Position numbers and translations under genes: made by a program
Notes under the pieces: generated by a model
Database searches by the model: none
Told to the model about the DNA's origin: nothing
What the model saw: only the letters and a program-made list of their open reading frames with translations
Assembly (NCBI RefSeq): GCF_009498735.1
Contig: NZ_ML762435.1
Location: 42,202-106,201, forward strand
From: Gracilibacillus oryzae
GTDB lineage: Bacteria; Bacillota; Bacilli; Bacillales; Amphibacillaceae
Length of the DNA stretch: 64,000 bases
Direction: 5' to 3'
Shown here: in pieces, positions 1 to 9,687 of the stretch
How positions within the stretch are numbered: the first letter of the stretch is position 1
How the letters are laid out: every line of letters begins with the position of its first letter

Positions 1-209
1 GTCCGCGCTTGCTTTGGAAGACTGTCTTCAGGCTGCTCCAATGATAACAAGCTGGTCTTGCCGTCAGCTGTAAGTTTTGCTGTAGTATCCGTTTTTTCTA
101 ATATATCAAAGCCGACAATTTGCTGATAAAATTGAATCGATCTATTTAAATCCTGGACTTTTAGTTTGACATGACTTACAAACGTATTGGGCTTTTGTTG
201 GAAATTCAT
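1..209 (-). CDS. VOC-family dioxygenase/glyoxalase, CatE-like (5' part only)
   Basis: The gene starts with ATG at 209 and runs off the left edge, leaving 69 codons. The N-terminus has the VOC fold pattern: a strand containing the putative metal-ligand His (FVSHVKLKVQD), then DLNRSIQFYQQIVGF, then a short strand turn. This matches the first beta-alpha-beta module of CatE-type catechol 2,3-dioxygenases and glyoxalase-like proteins, which use a mononuclear metal. The start is set by AAAGGAG about 7 nt upstream. The promoter carries a paired operator shared with the yodB-like/yceI region at 30.3 kb, which suggests control by a quinone- or thiol-responsive regulator. The exact substrate cannot be told from the visible part. 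Confidence 0.8.
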   Translation of the reverse strand, partial: MNFQQKPNTFVSHVKLKVQDLNRSIQFYQQIVGFDILEKTDTTAKLTADGKTSLLSLEQPEDSLPKQAR

Positions 210-233
210 ACATAGTCTCCTTTAATAAATCAC

Positions 234-282
234 TTACTTAATGTAACTTATTTTAATTTTGTAAGTTGGTTATGTCAAGTAA
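234..282 (-). promoter_or_regulatory. Promoter with paired operator of the dioxygenase gene
   Basis: On the minus strand the -35 TTGACA (278-273), a 17-nt spacer and the -10 TAAAAT (255-250) form a good sigma-A promoter. Two 17-bp units in opposite orientation, TTACTTAATGTAACTTA at 234-250 (plus) and TTACTTGACATAACCAA at 282-266 (minus), lie 32 bp apart start to start. One covers the -35 and the other touches the -10. The same arrangement occurs at 30271-30319. I infer repression by the YodB/CatR-like protein encoded at 29885-30211. Confidence 0.7.
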
Positions 283-296
283 ATCATTTTTATGAA

Positions 297-334
297 AAAA
301 GCTACTAATCTTTATGATGAGACTAGTAGCTTTT
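297..334 (-). terminator. Terminator of the pur operon (after purD)
   Basis: The inverted repeat AAAAGCTACTA (297-307) / TAGTAGCTTTT (324-334), read on the minus strand, is followed by a T run and lies just after the purD stop codon. It is a typical Rho-independent terminator. Confidence 0.85.
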
Positions 335-341
335 ATTATAT

Positions 342-1598
342 TTATTCTTTTGAAAATCCGATATCCTTCCGGTAGAAGAACTCATCTGTTTGATCAAAAC
401 GTTCGAGATAACGATAGATTTCTTTCTGTGCTCGTTCCGGGCTGTCCTGCAGTGAGCCAACCAGGAGAACACGTCCGCCTGTTGAATGGAATCCTCCGTC
501 CGCTGAGCTCCCTGTACCAGCATGGATCACGTAGACTTGGTTATCTGGCGCTAAGTCTGGAAGCTGCACATTTTTCTCATATGCCCCTGGATAGCCTTTC
601 GACGCAACTACTGTCCCGATCGCATAACCGTCTTTCCATTTTAGCTGCGGGTCTTTCCCTGATGTCACGTCTTCGATTACTTGCATTAAGTCATTTTCAA
701 GTAATGGTAATACAACTTGAGTTTCTGGATCACCGAAACGGGCGTTGAACTCGATTACTTTCGGTCCTTCTTTTGTTTCGATCAGGCCACCGTAAAGCAC
801 ACCTGTATACGTGCGTCCTTCTTTTTGCATACCCTTTGCTGTTGGTTTCAGAATTTTTTCCACAGTGAAGTCGATATGTTCCTGAGCAAGCCCCGGCACT
901 GGTGAATATGCTCCCATTCCGCCAGTATTCGGACCTTCATCATTGTCATAGGCACGTTTGTGATCTCTTGCCGGCACCATTGGATAGACATTTTCCCCGT
1001 CCACAAATGCGAACAGAGAGAATTCTTTTCCTTCCAAAAATTCCTCGATTACGACACGACTCCCAGCATCACCGAAACGATTGCCTACAAGCATTTCATC
1101 AACAGCATCAAGTGCTTCCTGCTCTGTCATGGCAACAACAACGCCTTTACCTGCAGCGAGGCCGTCTGCTTTAATAACTATTGGTGCACCTTCCTGCCTG
1201 ATGTAGCTCTTCGCTTTTTCTGCATCTGTGAACGTTTGATATTTTGCTGTTGGAATATCGTATTGTTTCATAAAAGCTTTGGCGAAATCTTTACTTCCTT
1301 CAATGATGGCAGCAGCTTTTGATGGACCGAACACTTTTAGATTGTTGGAGCGGAATGCATCAACCACACCTTTTGTCAATGGAATCTCTGGTCCAACAAT
1401 CGTCCAATCGATTTCTTTTTCAGCTGCAAATTTGACTAATTCTTCGATTGCATCATCTTTAATTGGTACACAAGTCGCGTCTTCTGCAATACCGCCATTG
1501 CCAGGCGCGGCGAATATTTCGGTCACACGCTTGCTTTCTTTTAATTTTTTTACGATGATATGCTCACGGCCACCACTGCCGATTACTAAGACTTTCAT
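342..1598 (-). CDS. purD: Phosphoribosylamine--glycine ligase PurD
   Basis: This 418-residue ATP-grasp enzyme catalyses step 2 of purine synthesis, joining glycine to 5-phosphoribosylamine to give GAR. The N-terminal dinucleotide-like motif VIGSGGREH, the ATP-grasp segments (VVIEEFLEGKEFSLFAF, NTGGMGAYSPVP) and the metal/ATP site VIEFNARFGDPE are all intact, and length is normal. It is the last gene of the pur operon and has its own GAGGAG ribosome site at about 1607-1612. Unusually, a 21-bp minisatellite and a hairpin separate it from purH by 365 bp, where other bacilli have only a few bases. Expression therefore depends on read-through or an unseen promoter. Confidence 0.97.
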   Translation of the reverse strand: MKVLVIGSGGREHIIVKKLKESKRVTEIFAAPGNGGIAEDATCVPIKDDAIEELVKFAAEKEIDWTIVGPEIPLTKGVVDAFRSNNLKVFGPSKAAAIIEGSKDFAKAFMKQYDIPTAKYQTFTDAEKAKSYIRQEGAPIVIKADGLAAGKGVVVAMTEQEALDAVDEMLVGNRFGDAGSRVVIEEFLEGKEFSLFAFVDGENVYPMVPARDHKRAYDNDEGPNTGGMGAYSPVPGLAQEHIDFTVEKILKPTAKGMQKEGRTYTGVLYGGLIETKEGPKVIEFNARFGDPETQVVLPLLENDLMQVIEDVTSGKDPQLKWKDGYAIGTVVASKGYPGAYEKNVQLPDLAPDNQVYVIHAGTGSSADGGFHSTGGRVLLVGSLQDSPERAQKEIYRYLERFDQTDEFFYRKDIGFSKE

Positions 1599-1610
1599 TT
1601 GATCACTCCT

Positions 1611-1914
1611 CTTTTTGCGATTTTTCGCGTTCTTCTTGCGACTTCCTGTCTTCTTCTTGCGTCTTCCGCTCCTCTTCTTGCGTCTTCCGCTCCTCTTCTT
1701 GCGACTTCCTGCGCTCTTCTTGCGACTTCCCGCTCTCTTCTTGCGACTTCCCGCTCTCTTCTTGCGACTTCCGCTCCTCTTCTTGCGACTTCCGCTCCTC
1801 TTCTTGCGACTTCCGCTCTCTTCTTGCGACTTCCCGCTCTCTTCTTGCGACTTCCCGCTCTCTTCTTGCGACTTCCCGCTCTCTTCTTGCGACTTCCTGC
1901 GCTCTTCTTGCGAC
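1611..1914. repeat. 21-bp minisatellite between purH and purD
   Basis: Fifteen tandem units of about 21 bp, core TTCTTGCGACTTCCCGCTCTC (one residue shown per position, variants at the 3' half), fill nearly the whole purH-purD gap. The spacing of the 14 intact TTCTTGCG cores is 21 bp except for one 20-bp unit; the first unit, next to the purD ribosome site, is degenerate. The same family forms a second array at 34294-34656. The minus strand is open in one frame as a Lys/Glu/Ser/Gln-rich heptad repeat, but that frame runs antisense-like through purH in the wrong frame and has no ribosome site, so I regard the array as non-coding. Confidence 0.9.
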
Positions 1915-1927
1915 CAATATATATGAA

Positions 1928-1953
1928 AGGATTCCCAACAAGTTGGGAATCCT
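1928..1953 (-). terminator. Hairpin after purH (terminator-like)
   Basis: A perfect 12-bp inverted repeat, AGGATTCCCAAC (1928-1939) / GTTGGGAATCCT (1942-1953), follows the purH stop by about 10 nt. On the minus strand it is followed by only a short T stretch (TTTCAT), so termination may be partial. It lies within what should be one continuous operon upstream of purD. Confidence 0.6.
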
Positions 1954-1963
1954 ACCTTCTTTC

Positions 1964-3459
1964 TTAATGCTTAAAGTGACGCATTTTCGTAAATACCATG
2001 GCAATTCCATACTTATTACACTCATCAATCGAATCCTGGTCACGTTTGGATCCGCCTGGCTGGATGATTGCTTTGATTCCAGCTTTTGCAGCATTTTCTA
2101 CTGTATCTGGCATTGGGAAAAATGCATCTGATGCAAGAACAGCGCCGCTCGCTTTTTCACCAGCCTGCTCGAAGGCGATTGCTGCTGCACCGACGCGGTT
2201 CATTTGTCCAGCACCAACGCCAACTGTTTGATTGTCTTTCGCTACGACAATAGCGTTCGATTTCACGTGCTTAACTACTTTCCAGGCAAAGAGTAATTCT
2301 TCGATCTCGCCAGCTTCTGGTTTGCGATCTGTTACTACTTCTAATTCATCTGCAGTGATATTGCCATTATCGCGATCCTGGACAAGCAAGCCGCCAATAA
2401 CGCTAACGACTTTTTTCGTATCGTCTGTATTTACTTCCATAGGTGTTTCCAGCAGACGAATATTTGGTTTCACTGTTAGAATTTCCATAGCTTTTTCAGA
2501 AAAACTTGGTGCAATAACAATCTCCAGGAAAATATCTTTTAACATGTTAGCTGTTGCTTCATCCACTTCACGATTCAATGCTACGATTCCGCCGAAGATG
2601 GAGACAGGATCTGCATCATATGCTTTTTTAAATGCTGCTTCTACAGATTCACCGATACCGACACCACATGGATTCATATGTTTTACTGCAACTGCTGCTG
2701 GCTGCTCGCCGAAATCAAGCACAATTTCCAATGCAGCATTAATTGTTTTGCATTGGCGATAGAGGCACCTTTTACATTGCCTTCTTTATAAAAAGCTGCT
2801 TTCTGATGAGGATTCTCTCCATATCTTAAAGACTGCACTTTTTCAAATGTCTGTGTAAATGTCTCTGGATCTTCTTCCCCTGTAATATCAACAAAATAGC
2901 TGGCAATCATTGCATCATAATTTGCTGTATGACGGAAAACTTTTGCCGCTAATGTCTTACGGAACGCAACTGTGCCGCCATTCTCACTTAAGTTTTCCAA
3001 AGTAGCGTCATAATCAGCAGGATCTACAACGACTGTGACATCACGGAAATTCTTTGATGCAGAACGAAGCATTGTCGGTCCGCCAATATCAATGTTTTCA
3101 ATCGCATCTTCTTCTGTTACATCAGGTTTAGCGATTGTTTCTTTAAATGGATAAAGATTTACAACAACTACATCAATTGGTGCGATTTCACGTTCTTCTA
3201 ATTGCTTCACATGTGATTCTTTATCACGGCGTGCAAGTAAACCTGCATGGATAAATGGATGCAGAGTTTTAACACGTCCATCAAGAATCTCGTCAAAATT
3301 TGTAACAGCAGACACCGGTAATGCTGGCAGTCCTGCTTCTTTTAATGCTTTTAATGTCCCGCCTGTTGAGATTAATTCATAACCTAATTTATCTAATCCT
3401 TCTGCAAATGGAATTAAATTGCTTTTATCTGATACACTTAATAATGCTCGTTTTTTCAA
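1964..3459 (-). pseudogene. purH: Disrupted purH (AICAR transformylase/IMP cyclohydrolase)
   Basis: PurH normally is one protein of about 511 residues that performs the last two steps to IMP. Here the reading frame is split. The N-terminal IMP-cyclohydrolase part starts at 3459 ([11 protein letters not shown]) and reads correctly through ANAKQL, then shifts into a wrong frame that stops at 2683. The C-terminal transformylase part resumes in another frame at about 2738 (AALEIVLDFGEQ, then VKHMNPCGVG) and ends at 1964. The conserved segment that normally joins them (family pattern HGKELSYNN) is absent, so this is a deletion of roughly 40 bp at 2738-2746 and not just one lost base. An assembly error cannot be excluded. 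Both halves are otherwise well conserved, which suggests a recent event. Confidence 0.9.
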
Positions 3460-4040
3460 GATGATTCTCCTCCCGAAATCAGTTTTTGAATCGTTGCTGG
3501 ATAAAGCTTGTGTTCTACTTGTTGAATTGCTGATTGCAGCTCATCACGTGTCATCTCGTCATTAATATAGACAACATCTTGTGCAATAATTTTTCCAGTA
3601 TCCATCCCTGCATCTACATAATGTACTGTCACACCAGAGACTTTGACACCTGCATCGAATGCTTGTCCAATTGCATCAAGTCCCGGAAAAGCTGGCAATA
3701 ACGATGGGTGGATATTGATGATTTTTCCTTCAAATGGCTGAAGTAATGTTTTCCCGATTAAGCGCATATAGCCAGCAAGGATAATCCAATCGATTTCAGC
3801 TTCTTGTAAAACCTCGACAATTTTCGCTTCAAACAACTCTTTTGCTGCATATTGTTTTGGGTCGAATACAAAGGTTGGTGTGCCATTGTGCTTTGCTTTT
3901 TCCACAACTTTGGCTGCAGGCTTATCACATACTAACAAGGCAGCTTCTGCATCGAGTGTACCATTATTTATTGCATCAATAATAGCGTCATAATTGCTTC
4001 CAGTACCTGATGCGAAGACCGCTAATTTGGCTTTACTCAT
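3456..4040 (-). CDS. purN: Phosphoribosylglycinamide formyltransferase PurN
   Basis: A 194-residue 10-formyl-THF-dependent GAR transformylase (step 3). Visible hallmarks are the N-terminal GAR site [21 protein letters not shown], the catalytic Asn-His-Asp set with [14 protein letters not shown], and [19 protein letters not shown]. Length is normal. It overlaps purM by 4 nt and purH by 4 nt, so the three are translationally coupled. Confidence 0.97.
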   Translation of the reverse strand: MSKAKLAVFASGTGSNYDAIIDAINNGTLDAEAALLVCDKPAAKVVEKAKHNGTPTFVFDPKQYAAKELFEAKIVEVLQEAEIDWIILAGYMRLIGKTLLQPFEGKIINIHPSLLPAFPGLDAIGQAFDAGVKVSGVTVHYVDAGMDTGKIIAQDVVYINDEMTRDELQSAIQQVEHKLYPATIQKLISGGESS

Positions 4041-5062
4041 TTGGAAAAAGTCACCCCTGCCTTATCTGTCACCTCACCAATGATGTATGCTTTCTCACCA
4101 ATATCCTCAAGAAGTTGAATCGCCATTTCTGCTTCATGCGCTTCAACAACGACTGCCATTCCCACACCCATATTGAAAACACCGTACATATCTTCTGTAC
4201 TGAATCCTGCCTGTTTTTGCAAATACGGAAAAATCGCCGGTACTTCCCAGCTGCCTTCCACCAAGTTCACACCAAGGTTCTCAGGAAGTGCGCGCGGAAT
4301 ATTTTCATAAAAACCGCCGCCTGTAATATGGCTGATTCCTTTAATCGTTAAATCGAGCTTTAATTGCTGAATCGCTTTTGTATATATTTTTGTCGGTTCA
4401 AGCAATGCTTCCCCTAATGACTTACCAAGCTCTTCCACATGATCAGTCAGCTTTAGACCTTTATCGTCAACAATTTTTCTCACTAATGAAAAACCATTCG
4501 AATGCACACCAGATGACTGGATACCGATAATTTTATCCCCAGCTTCAATTGTTTCACCTGTGATAATTTTTTTCTTATCACCGATACCAACAACAAACCC
4601 GGCTAAATCGTATTCACCATCATCATACATTCCTGGCATCTCTGCTGTTTCACCGCCAATTAATGCAGCATTACTCTGCACACAGCCTTCACTGATTCCT
4701 TTGACGATCTGCTCAATTTTTTCTGGTTCGTTTTTGCCACAAGCAATATAATCTAAGAAAAATAAAGGATCTGCTCCTTGAGCGACAATATCATTTACAC
4801 ACATGGCAACAAGATCAATTCCCACCGTATCATGTTTATCGAGTGCAAATGCGAGCTTTAATTTCGTTCCAACTCCATCTGTTCCTGAAACTAGCACAGG
4901 CTCTTCATAAGAAAATTTACTAATATCAAATAATCCAGCAAAAGCACCAACACCGCCAATTACCTCAGGGCGATTCGTTCTGGCAATATGCTTTTTCATT
5001 AAATCGACTGCTTTATATCCAGCATGGACGTCGACACCAGCTTCTTTATAAATATCACTCAT
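4037..5062 (-). CDS. purM: Phosphoribosylformylglycinamidine cyclo-ligase PurM
   Basis: This 341-residue AIR synthetase converts FGAM to AIR with ATP (step 5). Family marks include the N-terminal [57 protein letters not shown] and [13 protein letters not shown], and the C-terminal [13 protein letters not shown]. Length is as expected. A 93-bp gap with a strong hairpin lies upstream of it after purF; downstream it overlaps purN by 4 nt. Confidence 0.97.
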   Translation of the reverse strand: MSDIYKEAGVDVHAGYKAVDLMKKHIARTNRPEVIGGVGAFAGLFDISKFSYEEPVLVSGTDGVGTKLKLAFALDKHDTVGIDLVAMCVNDIVAQGADPLFFLDYIACGKNEPEKIEQIVKGISEGCVQSNAALIGGETAEMPGMYDDGEYDLAGFVVGIGDKKKIITGETIEAGDKIIGIQSSGVHSNGFSLVRKIVDDKGLKLTDHVEELGKSLGEALLEPTKIYTKAIQQLKLDLTIKGISHITGGGFYENIPRALPENLGVNLVEGSWEVPAIFPYLQKQAGFSTEDMYGVFNMGVGMAVVVEAHEAEMAIQLLEDIGEKAYIIGEVTDKAGVTFSK

Positions 5063-5083
5063 CGAATTTCTCCTTTTTTATCA

Positions 5084-5129
5084 CCGCAAAATGTCAGCAA
5101 TGAAACAATCACTTCCTGACATTTTGCGG
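5084..5129. repeat. Perfect inverted repeat between purF and purM
   Basis: CCGCAAAATGTCAG (5084-5097) and CTGACATTTTGCGG (5116-5129) form a perfect 14-bp stem with an 18-nt loop in the only real gap of the purE-purN segment. In the operon's direction it is followed by GTGATAAAAAAGG, with no T run, so it is not a standard terminator. It could stabilise or process the polycistronic mRNA. Confidence 0.8.
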
Positions 5130-5155
5130 CACCTTTTTCTTATTTGCCGATCACT

Positions 5156-6568
5156 TTAATCTTTATAAGCAGGAATCACTGTATCTGGGTAAATCTCCGT
5201 TGGATAGTTTCCTGTAAAACATGCCTGGCACACCCCATGGTCATTCACATCACGATCAGCGACAATTGATTTTTCCAAGCCTTCTGTTGATAGAAATGCC
5301 AAACTATCTGCACCGATAATTTCACGAATTTCTTCGACTGTATTGCTTGATGCAATCAATTCCCCTTTTGTTGAGGTGTCGATCCCATAATAGCAAGGAT
5401 TCTGGATTGGCGGTGACGCGATTCTGACATGGACTTCTGTTGCACCAGCTTCTTTCAGTAAACGAACGATCCGGCGACTGGTTGTTCCACGTACGATCGA
5501 ATCATCTACCATTACGACACGCTTTCCTTCCACAATTCCGCGCACAGCTGACAGCTTCATTTTTACCCCTTGTTCCCTTAATTCCTGGGAAGGCTGGATA
5601 AATGTACGCCCGACATAGCGATTCTTAATCAAACCAAGCTCGTAAGGAATACCTGTCTCTTCAGAAAATCCAATTGCTGCAGAGATACTGGAATCAGGAA
5701 CTCCTGTGACTACATCTGCAATAACAGGCGCTTCTTCAGCCAACTGTTTCCCCATTGTTTTCCTGCTTGCATGAACATTCAATTCGTTCAAATCACTGTC
5801 TGGCCGTGAAAAATACACATATTCCATCGAGCATAATGTACGCTGCAGTGGTGAGGTAAACTGGGATGTCCGAAGTCCATCTTCATCAATCGCAATTAAT
5901 TCACCAGGACGCACTTCACGTTCATACGTTGCGCCTATTAAGTCAAAGGCACAAGTTTCTGATGCGAAAACATAAGCATCACCAAGACGACCGATCGATA
6001 ATGGACGAAGCCCGCGTGGATCCAGCCCGATAAAAAGCTGATCTTCTGTTAAAACAGCGAAAGCATAAGCACCTTTTATCATACTCAGTGCTGAACTGAT
6101 TGCTTGTTCAATTGGAAGATGACCACTTCGCTTTACAAGATGGGCGATTACTTCTGTATCTGAAGTTGTTTGAAAAATACTGCCTTGCGCCTCTAACTGT
6201 CCTTTTAATGCATGAGCATTGACAAGATTACCATTGTGAGCAAGTGCCATACTGTTTTTCTGTGAACGGAAAACCAGTGGCTGAACATTCTCATAGCCGC
6301 CGCCACCCTGTGTTGCATAACGAACGTGACCGATAGCTGCATGACCTTTTAGTCTGGAAAACTCTGCTTCTGAAAACACATCATTTACAAGGCCAACACC
6401 TTTATGCAGATTAAGCTTTTCACCATCTGTTGTTACAATACCTGCACCTTCCTGCCCGCGATGCTGGAGGGCATGAAGGCCGTAATAGGTCATTTCGGCC
6501 GCTTTTTCATGTCCCCAGATCGCAAATACGCCACATTCTTCATTTAAGCCTTTGATTTCAGCAAGCAC
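5156..6568 (-). CDS. purF: Amidophosphoribosyltransferase PurF
   Basis: PurF makes the committed step from PRPP and glutamine to phosphoribosylamine. I place the start at GTG 6568 because AGAGGAG lies 7 nt upstream; translation then gives a short propeptide ending LNEE before the catalytic Cys ([10 protein letters not shown]), as in the B. subtilis enzyme, which is processed and carries an iron-sulfur cluster. The Ntn glutaminase (residues about 12-230, with [14 protein letters not shown] and AHNGNLVNA) precedes the PRTase domain ([15 protein letters not shown]). Cluster cysteines are expected from CAFDL and the C-terminal CQACFTG. It overlaps purL by 25 nt. Confidence 0.96.
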   Translation of the reverse strand: MLAEIKGLNEECGVFAIWGHEKAAEMTYYGLHALQHRGQEGAGIVTTDGEKLNLHKGVGLVNDVFSEAEFSRLKGHAAIGHVRYATQGGGGYENVQPLVFRSQKNSMALAHNGNLVNAHALKGQLEAQGSIFQTTSDTEVIAHLVKRSGHLPIEQAISSALSMIKGAYAFAVLTEDQLFIGLDPRGLRPLSIGRLGDAYVFASETCAFDLIGATYEREVRPGELIAIDEDGLRTSQFTSPLQRTLCSMEYVYFSRPDSDLNELNVHASRKTMGKQLAEEAPVIADVVTGVPDSSISAAIGFSEETGIPYELGLIKNRYVGRTFIQPSQELREQGVKMKLSAVRGIVEGKRVVMVDDSIVRGTTSRRIVRLLKEAGATEVHVRIASPPIQNPCYYGIDTSTKGELIASSNTVEEIREIIGADSLAFLSTEGLEKSIVADRDVNDHGVCQACFTGNYPTEIYPDTVIPAYKD

Positions 6569-8772
6569 GGGATAGCTCCTCTCCACAACTGTTGTAATGC
6601 CTCAATCTCTTCATTGATGACTTCTTCTGTTCCATTGGAAACAACTAATTTGCCTTGATTCGACACTGTGCCAAGATAATGAGCATTTTCCACCGCTTGT
6701 TCAAATGCCTGACGGTCAGCTTCTTTTACAGATACAACAAAACGTGATTGCGATTCACTGAATAATGCTGCTGTAAGTTCGCCTTCCACAGCGATGTTCG
6801 CTCCAAAACCTTTTCCAGTAAACAAGCTTTCCGCTACAGCAACAGCAAGTCCGCCTTCAGAAATATCATGTGCAGAAACGACAAGTCCTGAGCGAATCGC
6901 TTCTAACAACTCGCTCTGACGTTTTGCTTCCACCTCTAAATCAATCGCTGGTGCTTTTCCGAAATAACGTCCTTCCAACACATTCTGTAATTCACTGCCG
7001 CCGAATTCCGCAGCTGTTTCACCAATTACGTAAATCGCATCACCTTCATTTTGGAAATGAGATGGAGTAATATGGGAAACTGACTCATGCAATCCAACCA
7101 TCCCTACAATCGGTGTTGGGAAAATTGCCTGACCATTTGACTCATTATATAAAGAAACATTTCCACTGATAACAGGTGTATCAAGCTTTAGGCAGGCTGC
7201 ACTCATACCATCAACACTTTTCTCCATTTGCCAGAAGTTCTCTGGTTTATCCGGGTTACCAAAATTCAAACCATCTGTGATTGCCAAAGGTTTCGCACCA
7301 GATGCGACAATATTACGAGCTGCTTCTGCTACCGCGATCTGACCGCCAACTTCCGGATCTAAATGAATGTAGCGGGAGTTACAGTCAATTGTCATCGCAA
7401 GTGCTTTGTCATAGCCGCGCACGCGAAGAACCGCCGCATCAGAACCTGGTGAGAATACTGTATTTGCCTGTACCATGGAATCATATTGATCATAAACATA
7501 TTCCTTGCTTGCAATTGTCGGCTGCTGCAGCAATTTCTTCAACATATCAGCATGACCCGTTACATTCGGAGCATATGCTGGCATGTTTTGATATTCTTCA
7601 TAAAATGCTGGCACTTTTGATTCTTTATGGAAAATTGGTGCATCTTCTGCCAAGCTGTCCACAGGAATATCTGCAACAACTTCGCCTTTGTGCAGCAGGC
7701 GGAAACGTTTATCGTCCGTAACTGTTCCAACAGCTACAGCTTCCAGATTATATTTTCGGAAAATATCGATAATTTCCTGTTCTTCCCCTTTTTTCACACA
7801 TAGAAGCATACGCTCTTGTGATTCAGAAAGCATCATTTCATATGCTGTCATATTTGCCTCACGCTGAGGAATATCATCTAAATTCATTTCCATTCCCATG
7901 CCAGCTTTACTTGCCATCTCACTCGCAGATGAAGTAAGACCAGCTGCACCCATATCCTGAATTCCAACTAAAGCAGGAGAATGAATCACTTCTAAACATG
8001 CTTCAATCAAGAGTTTTTCCATAAAAGGGTCCCCAACTTGGACGTTGGATCGTTTGCTTTCTGTCTCTTCTGATAAATCCTCTGAAGCAAAAGTTGCCCC
8101 ATGAATACCATCACGGCCTGTTTTGGAACCAACATACATGATTGTATTGCCCAGCCCTGAAGCAATACCTTTTTGAATATCTTTCGTATCAATCAATCCA
8201 ACACACATTGCATTGACTAATGGGTTGCCTTCATAAGAATCATCAAATTGAACTTCTCCGCCGACTGTTGGGACACCAACACAGTTACCATAGCCTGCAA
8301 TCCCGTGAACAACTTCTTCAAATAAATACTTCACACGATCTGTTGTTAAATTACCGAATCTTAAAGAATTTAATGATGCAATCGGGCGAGCACCCATTGA
8401 GAATACATCACGGATAATCCCGCCGACACCTGTTGCAGCACCTTGGTATGGTTCTACTGCTGATGGGTGGTTGTGACTTTCTACTTTGAAAACAACCCCT
8501 TGCCCATCACCAATATCAACAACACCTGCACCTTCACCAGGTCCCTGAACTACCTGCTTTCCTTCTGTCGGAAACTTTTTCAGTAGCGGCTTTGATGTTT
8601 TGTAACTGCAATGCTCTGACCACATAACAGAGAAAATACCAATCTCAGTGAAATTCGGGCGACGACCCATAATGTCTTTAATCATGTCATACTCTTTATC
8701 TGTTAAACCCATTTCACGATAGACTTTATCTTGTTCTACCATTTCTGGTGTAATCTCAGGCGCCTGCAACAT
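6544..8772 (-). CDS. purL: FGAM synthase subunit PurL
   Basis: The 742-residue small-type PurL is the ATP-dependent FGAM synthase subunit of the PurLSQ complex (step 4). Typical segments are [67 protein letters not shown] and [15 protein letters not shown]. Length fits the Gram-positive type that needs separate PurS and PurQ, both of which are encoded directly upstream. It overlaps purQ by 17 nt. Confidence 0.97.
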   Translation of the reverse strand: MLQAPEITPEMVEQDKVYREMGLTDKEYDMIKDIMGRRPNFTEIGIFSVMWSEHCSYKTSKPLLKKFPTEGKQVVQGPGEGAGVVDIGDGQGVVFKVESHNHPSAVEPYQGAATGVGGIIRDVFSMGARPIASLNSLRFGNLTTDRVKYLFEEVVHGIAGYGNCVGVPTVGGEVQFDDSYEGNPLVNAMCVGLIDTKDIQKGIASGLGNTIMYVGSKTGRDGIHGATFASEDLSEETESKRSNVQVGDPFMEKLLIEACLEVIHSPALVGIQDMGAAGLTSSASEMASKAGMGMEMNLDDIPQREANMTAYEMMLSESQERMLLCVKKGEEQEIIDIFRKYNLEAVAVGTVTDDKRFRLLHKGEVVADIPVDSLAEDAPIFHKESKVPAFYEEYQNMPAYAPNVTGHADMLKKLLQQPTIASKEYVYDQYDSMVQANTVFSPGSDAAVLRVRGYDKALAMTIDCNSRYIHLDPEVGGQIAVAEAARNIVASGAKPLAITDGLNFGNPDKPENFWQMEKSVDGMSAACLKLDTPVISGNVSLYNESNGQAIFPTPIVGMVGLHESVSHITPSHFQNEGDAIYVIGETAAEFGGSELQNVLEGRYFGKAPAIDLEVEAKRQSELLEAIRSGLVVSAHDISEGGLAVAVAESLFTGKGFGANIAVEGELTAALFSESQSRFVVSVKEADRQAFEQAVENAHYLGTVSNQGKLVVSNGTEEVINEEIEALQQLWRGAIPCLLKSKA

Positions 8773-9439
8773 ATGTTTCCCTCCAGTTTTTTAACATTGA
8801 TTGAAATAGCTTTAATCCGTCCGCACTGTTTAAAATCGCCTCAACCGCACGTTCAGGGTGTGGCATCATTCCAAGTACATTGCCACGCTCATTAGTAACA
8901 CCGGCAATATCTGCAGCAGAACCATTAGGATTGTTTTTATAGGTGAAAACGATCTGATTATTGTCTCTTAAACTAGCAAGCGTTTCTTCATCACAATAAT
9001 AGTTTCCTTCCATATGGGCGATAGGAATAGAGATTACTTCGCCTTTTTCATAGTTTGATGTGAAGATAGTTTCATTGTTTTCGACAACTAAATCTTCAAA
9101 ATGGCACATGAATTTTAAATTTTTATTACGCATTAATGCACCTGGCAAAAGGCCTGATTCCACTAAAATCTGGAACCCGTTACAAACGCCGAGAATCGGC
9201 ACTCCAGCTTCTGCTTTCTCACGCAATTGTTCGACAACTTTGGAAGTAGATGCAATTGCCCCACAGCGTAAATAGTCACCATAAGAGAATCCGCCCGGGA
9301 TAAGGATGGCGTCATATCCGTCTAAATTGGCATCTTTATACCATAACATATCTGCTTCTTCGCCAAGGGCTTCTTTCGCAGCATAATACATATCACGATC
9401 ACAGTTAGAGCCTGGGAATACTACAACAGCAAACTTCAC
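8756..9439 (-). CDS. purQ: FGAM synthase glutaminase subunit PurQ
   Basis: A 227-residue class I glutamine amidotransferase that supplies ammonia to PurL. The start of the chain ([18 protein letters not shown]), the oxyanion segment [13 protein letters not shown], the nucleophile elbow [10 protein letters not shown] with its Cys, and the C-terminal His/Glu of [10 protein letters not shown] are intact. It overlaps purS by 4 nt. Confidence 0.97.
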   Translation of the reverse strand: MKFAVVVFPGSNCDRDMYYAAKEALGEEADMLWYKDANLDGYDAILIPGGFSYGDYLRCGAIASTSKVVEQLREKAEAGVPILGVCNGFQILVESGLLPGALMRNKNLKFMCHFEDLVVENNETIFTSNYEKGEVISIPIAHMEGNYYCDEETLASLRDNNQIVFTYKNNPNGSAADIAGVTNERGNVLGMMPHPERAVEAILNSADGLKLFQSMLKNWRETYVAGA

Positions 9440-9687
9440 TGAGTAACACCCTCCTCCACTGTATATTCATAGTTTTCAATGACTGGATTGGCTAATAGTT
9501 TATTGCAAATTTCCTCAATCTTTTGTTCAATATTGGCATCATCTTCTACCGTCAGCTCCAAATATTTCCCAACACGCACTTCCTGAACAAATTCATAGCC
9601 TAATCTGTTTAAAGATCCTTGCACAGCTTTTCCTTGTGGATCAAGGACACCCTCTTTTAATGTTACATGCACTTTTACTAATTTCAT
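9436..9687 (-). CDS. purS: FGAM synthase subunit PurS
   Basis: An 83-residue PurS, the small dimeric protein that bridges PurQ and PurL and passes ammonia between them. The N-terminal [19 protein letters not shown], then [20 protein letters not shown] and the C-terminal [13 protein letters not shown] are family-typical. It overlaps both neighbours (1 nt with purC, 4 nt with purQ), as expected for coupled stoichiometric synthesis. Confidence 0.96.
   Translation of the reverse strand: MKLVKVHVTLKEGVLDPQGKAVQGSLNRLGYEFVQEVRVGKYLELTVEDDANIEQKIEEICNKLLANPVIENYEYTVEEGVTQ

Noticed and set aside
1603..2094. 163-codon minus-strand frame rich in Lys, Glu, Ser and Gln
   Set aside because: It reads the minisatellite and then the purH coding sequence in a wrong frame, has no ribosome site, and the related array at 34.3 kb does not keep a frame.
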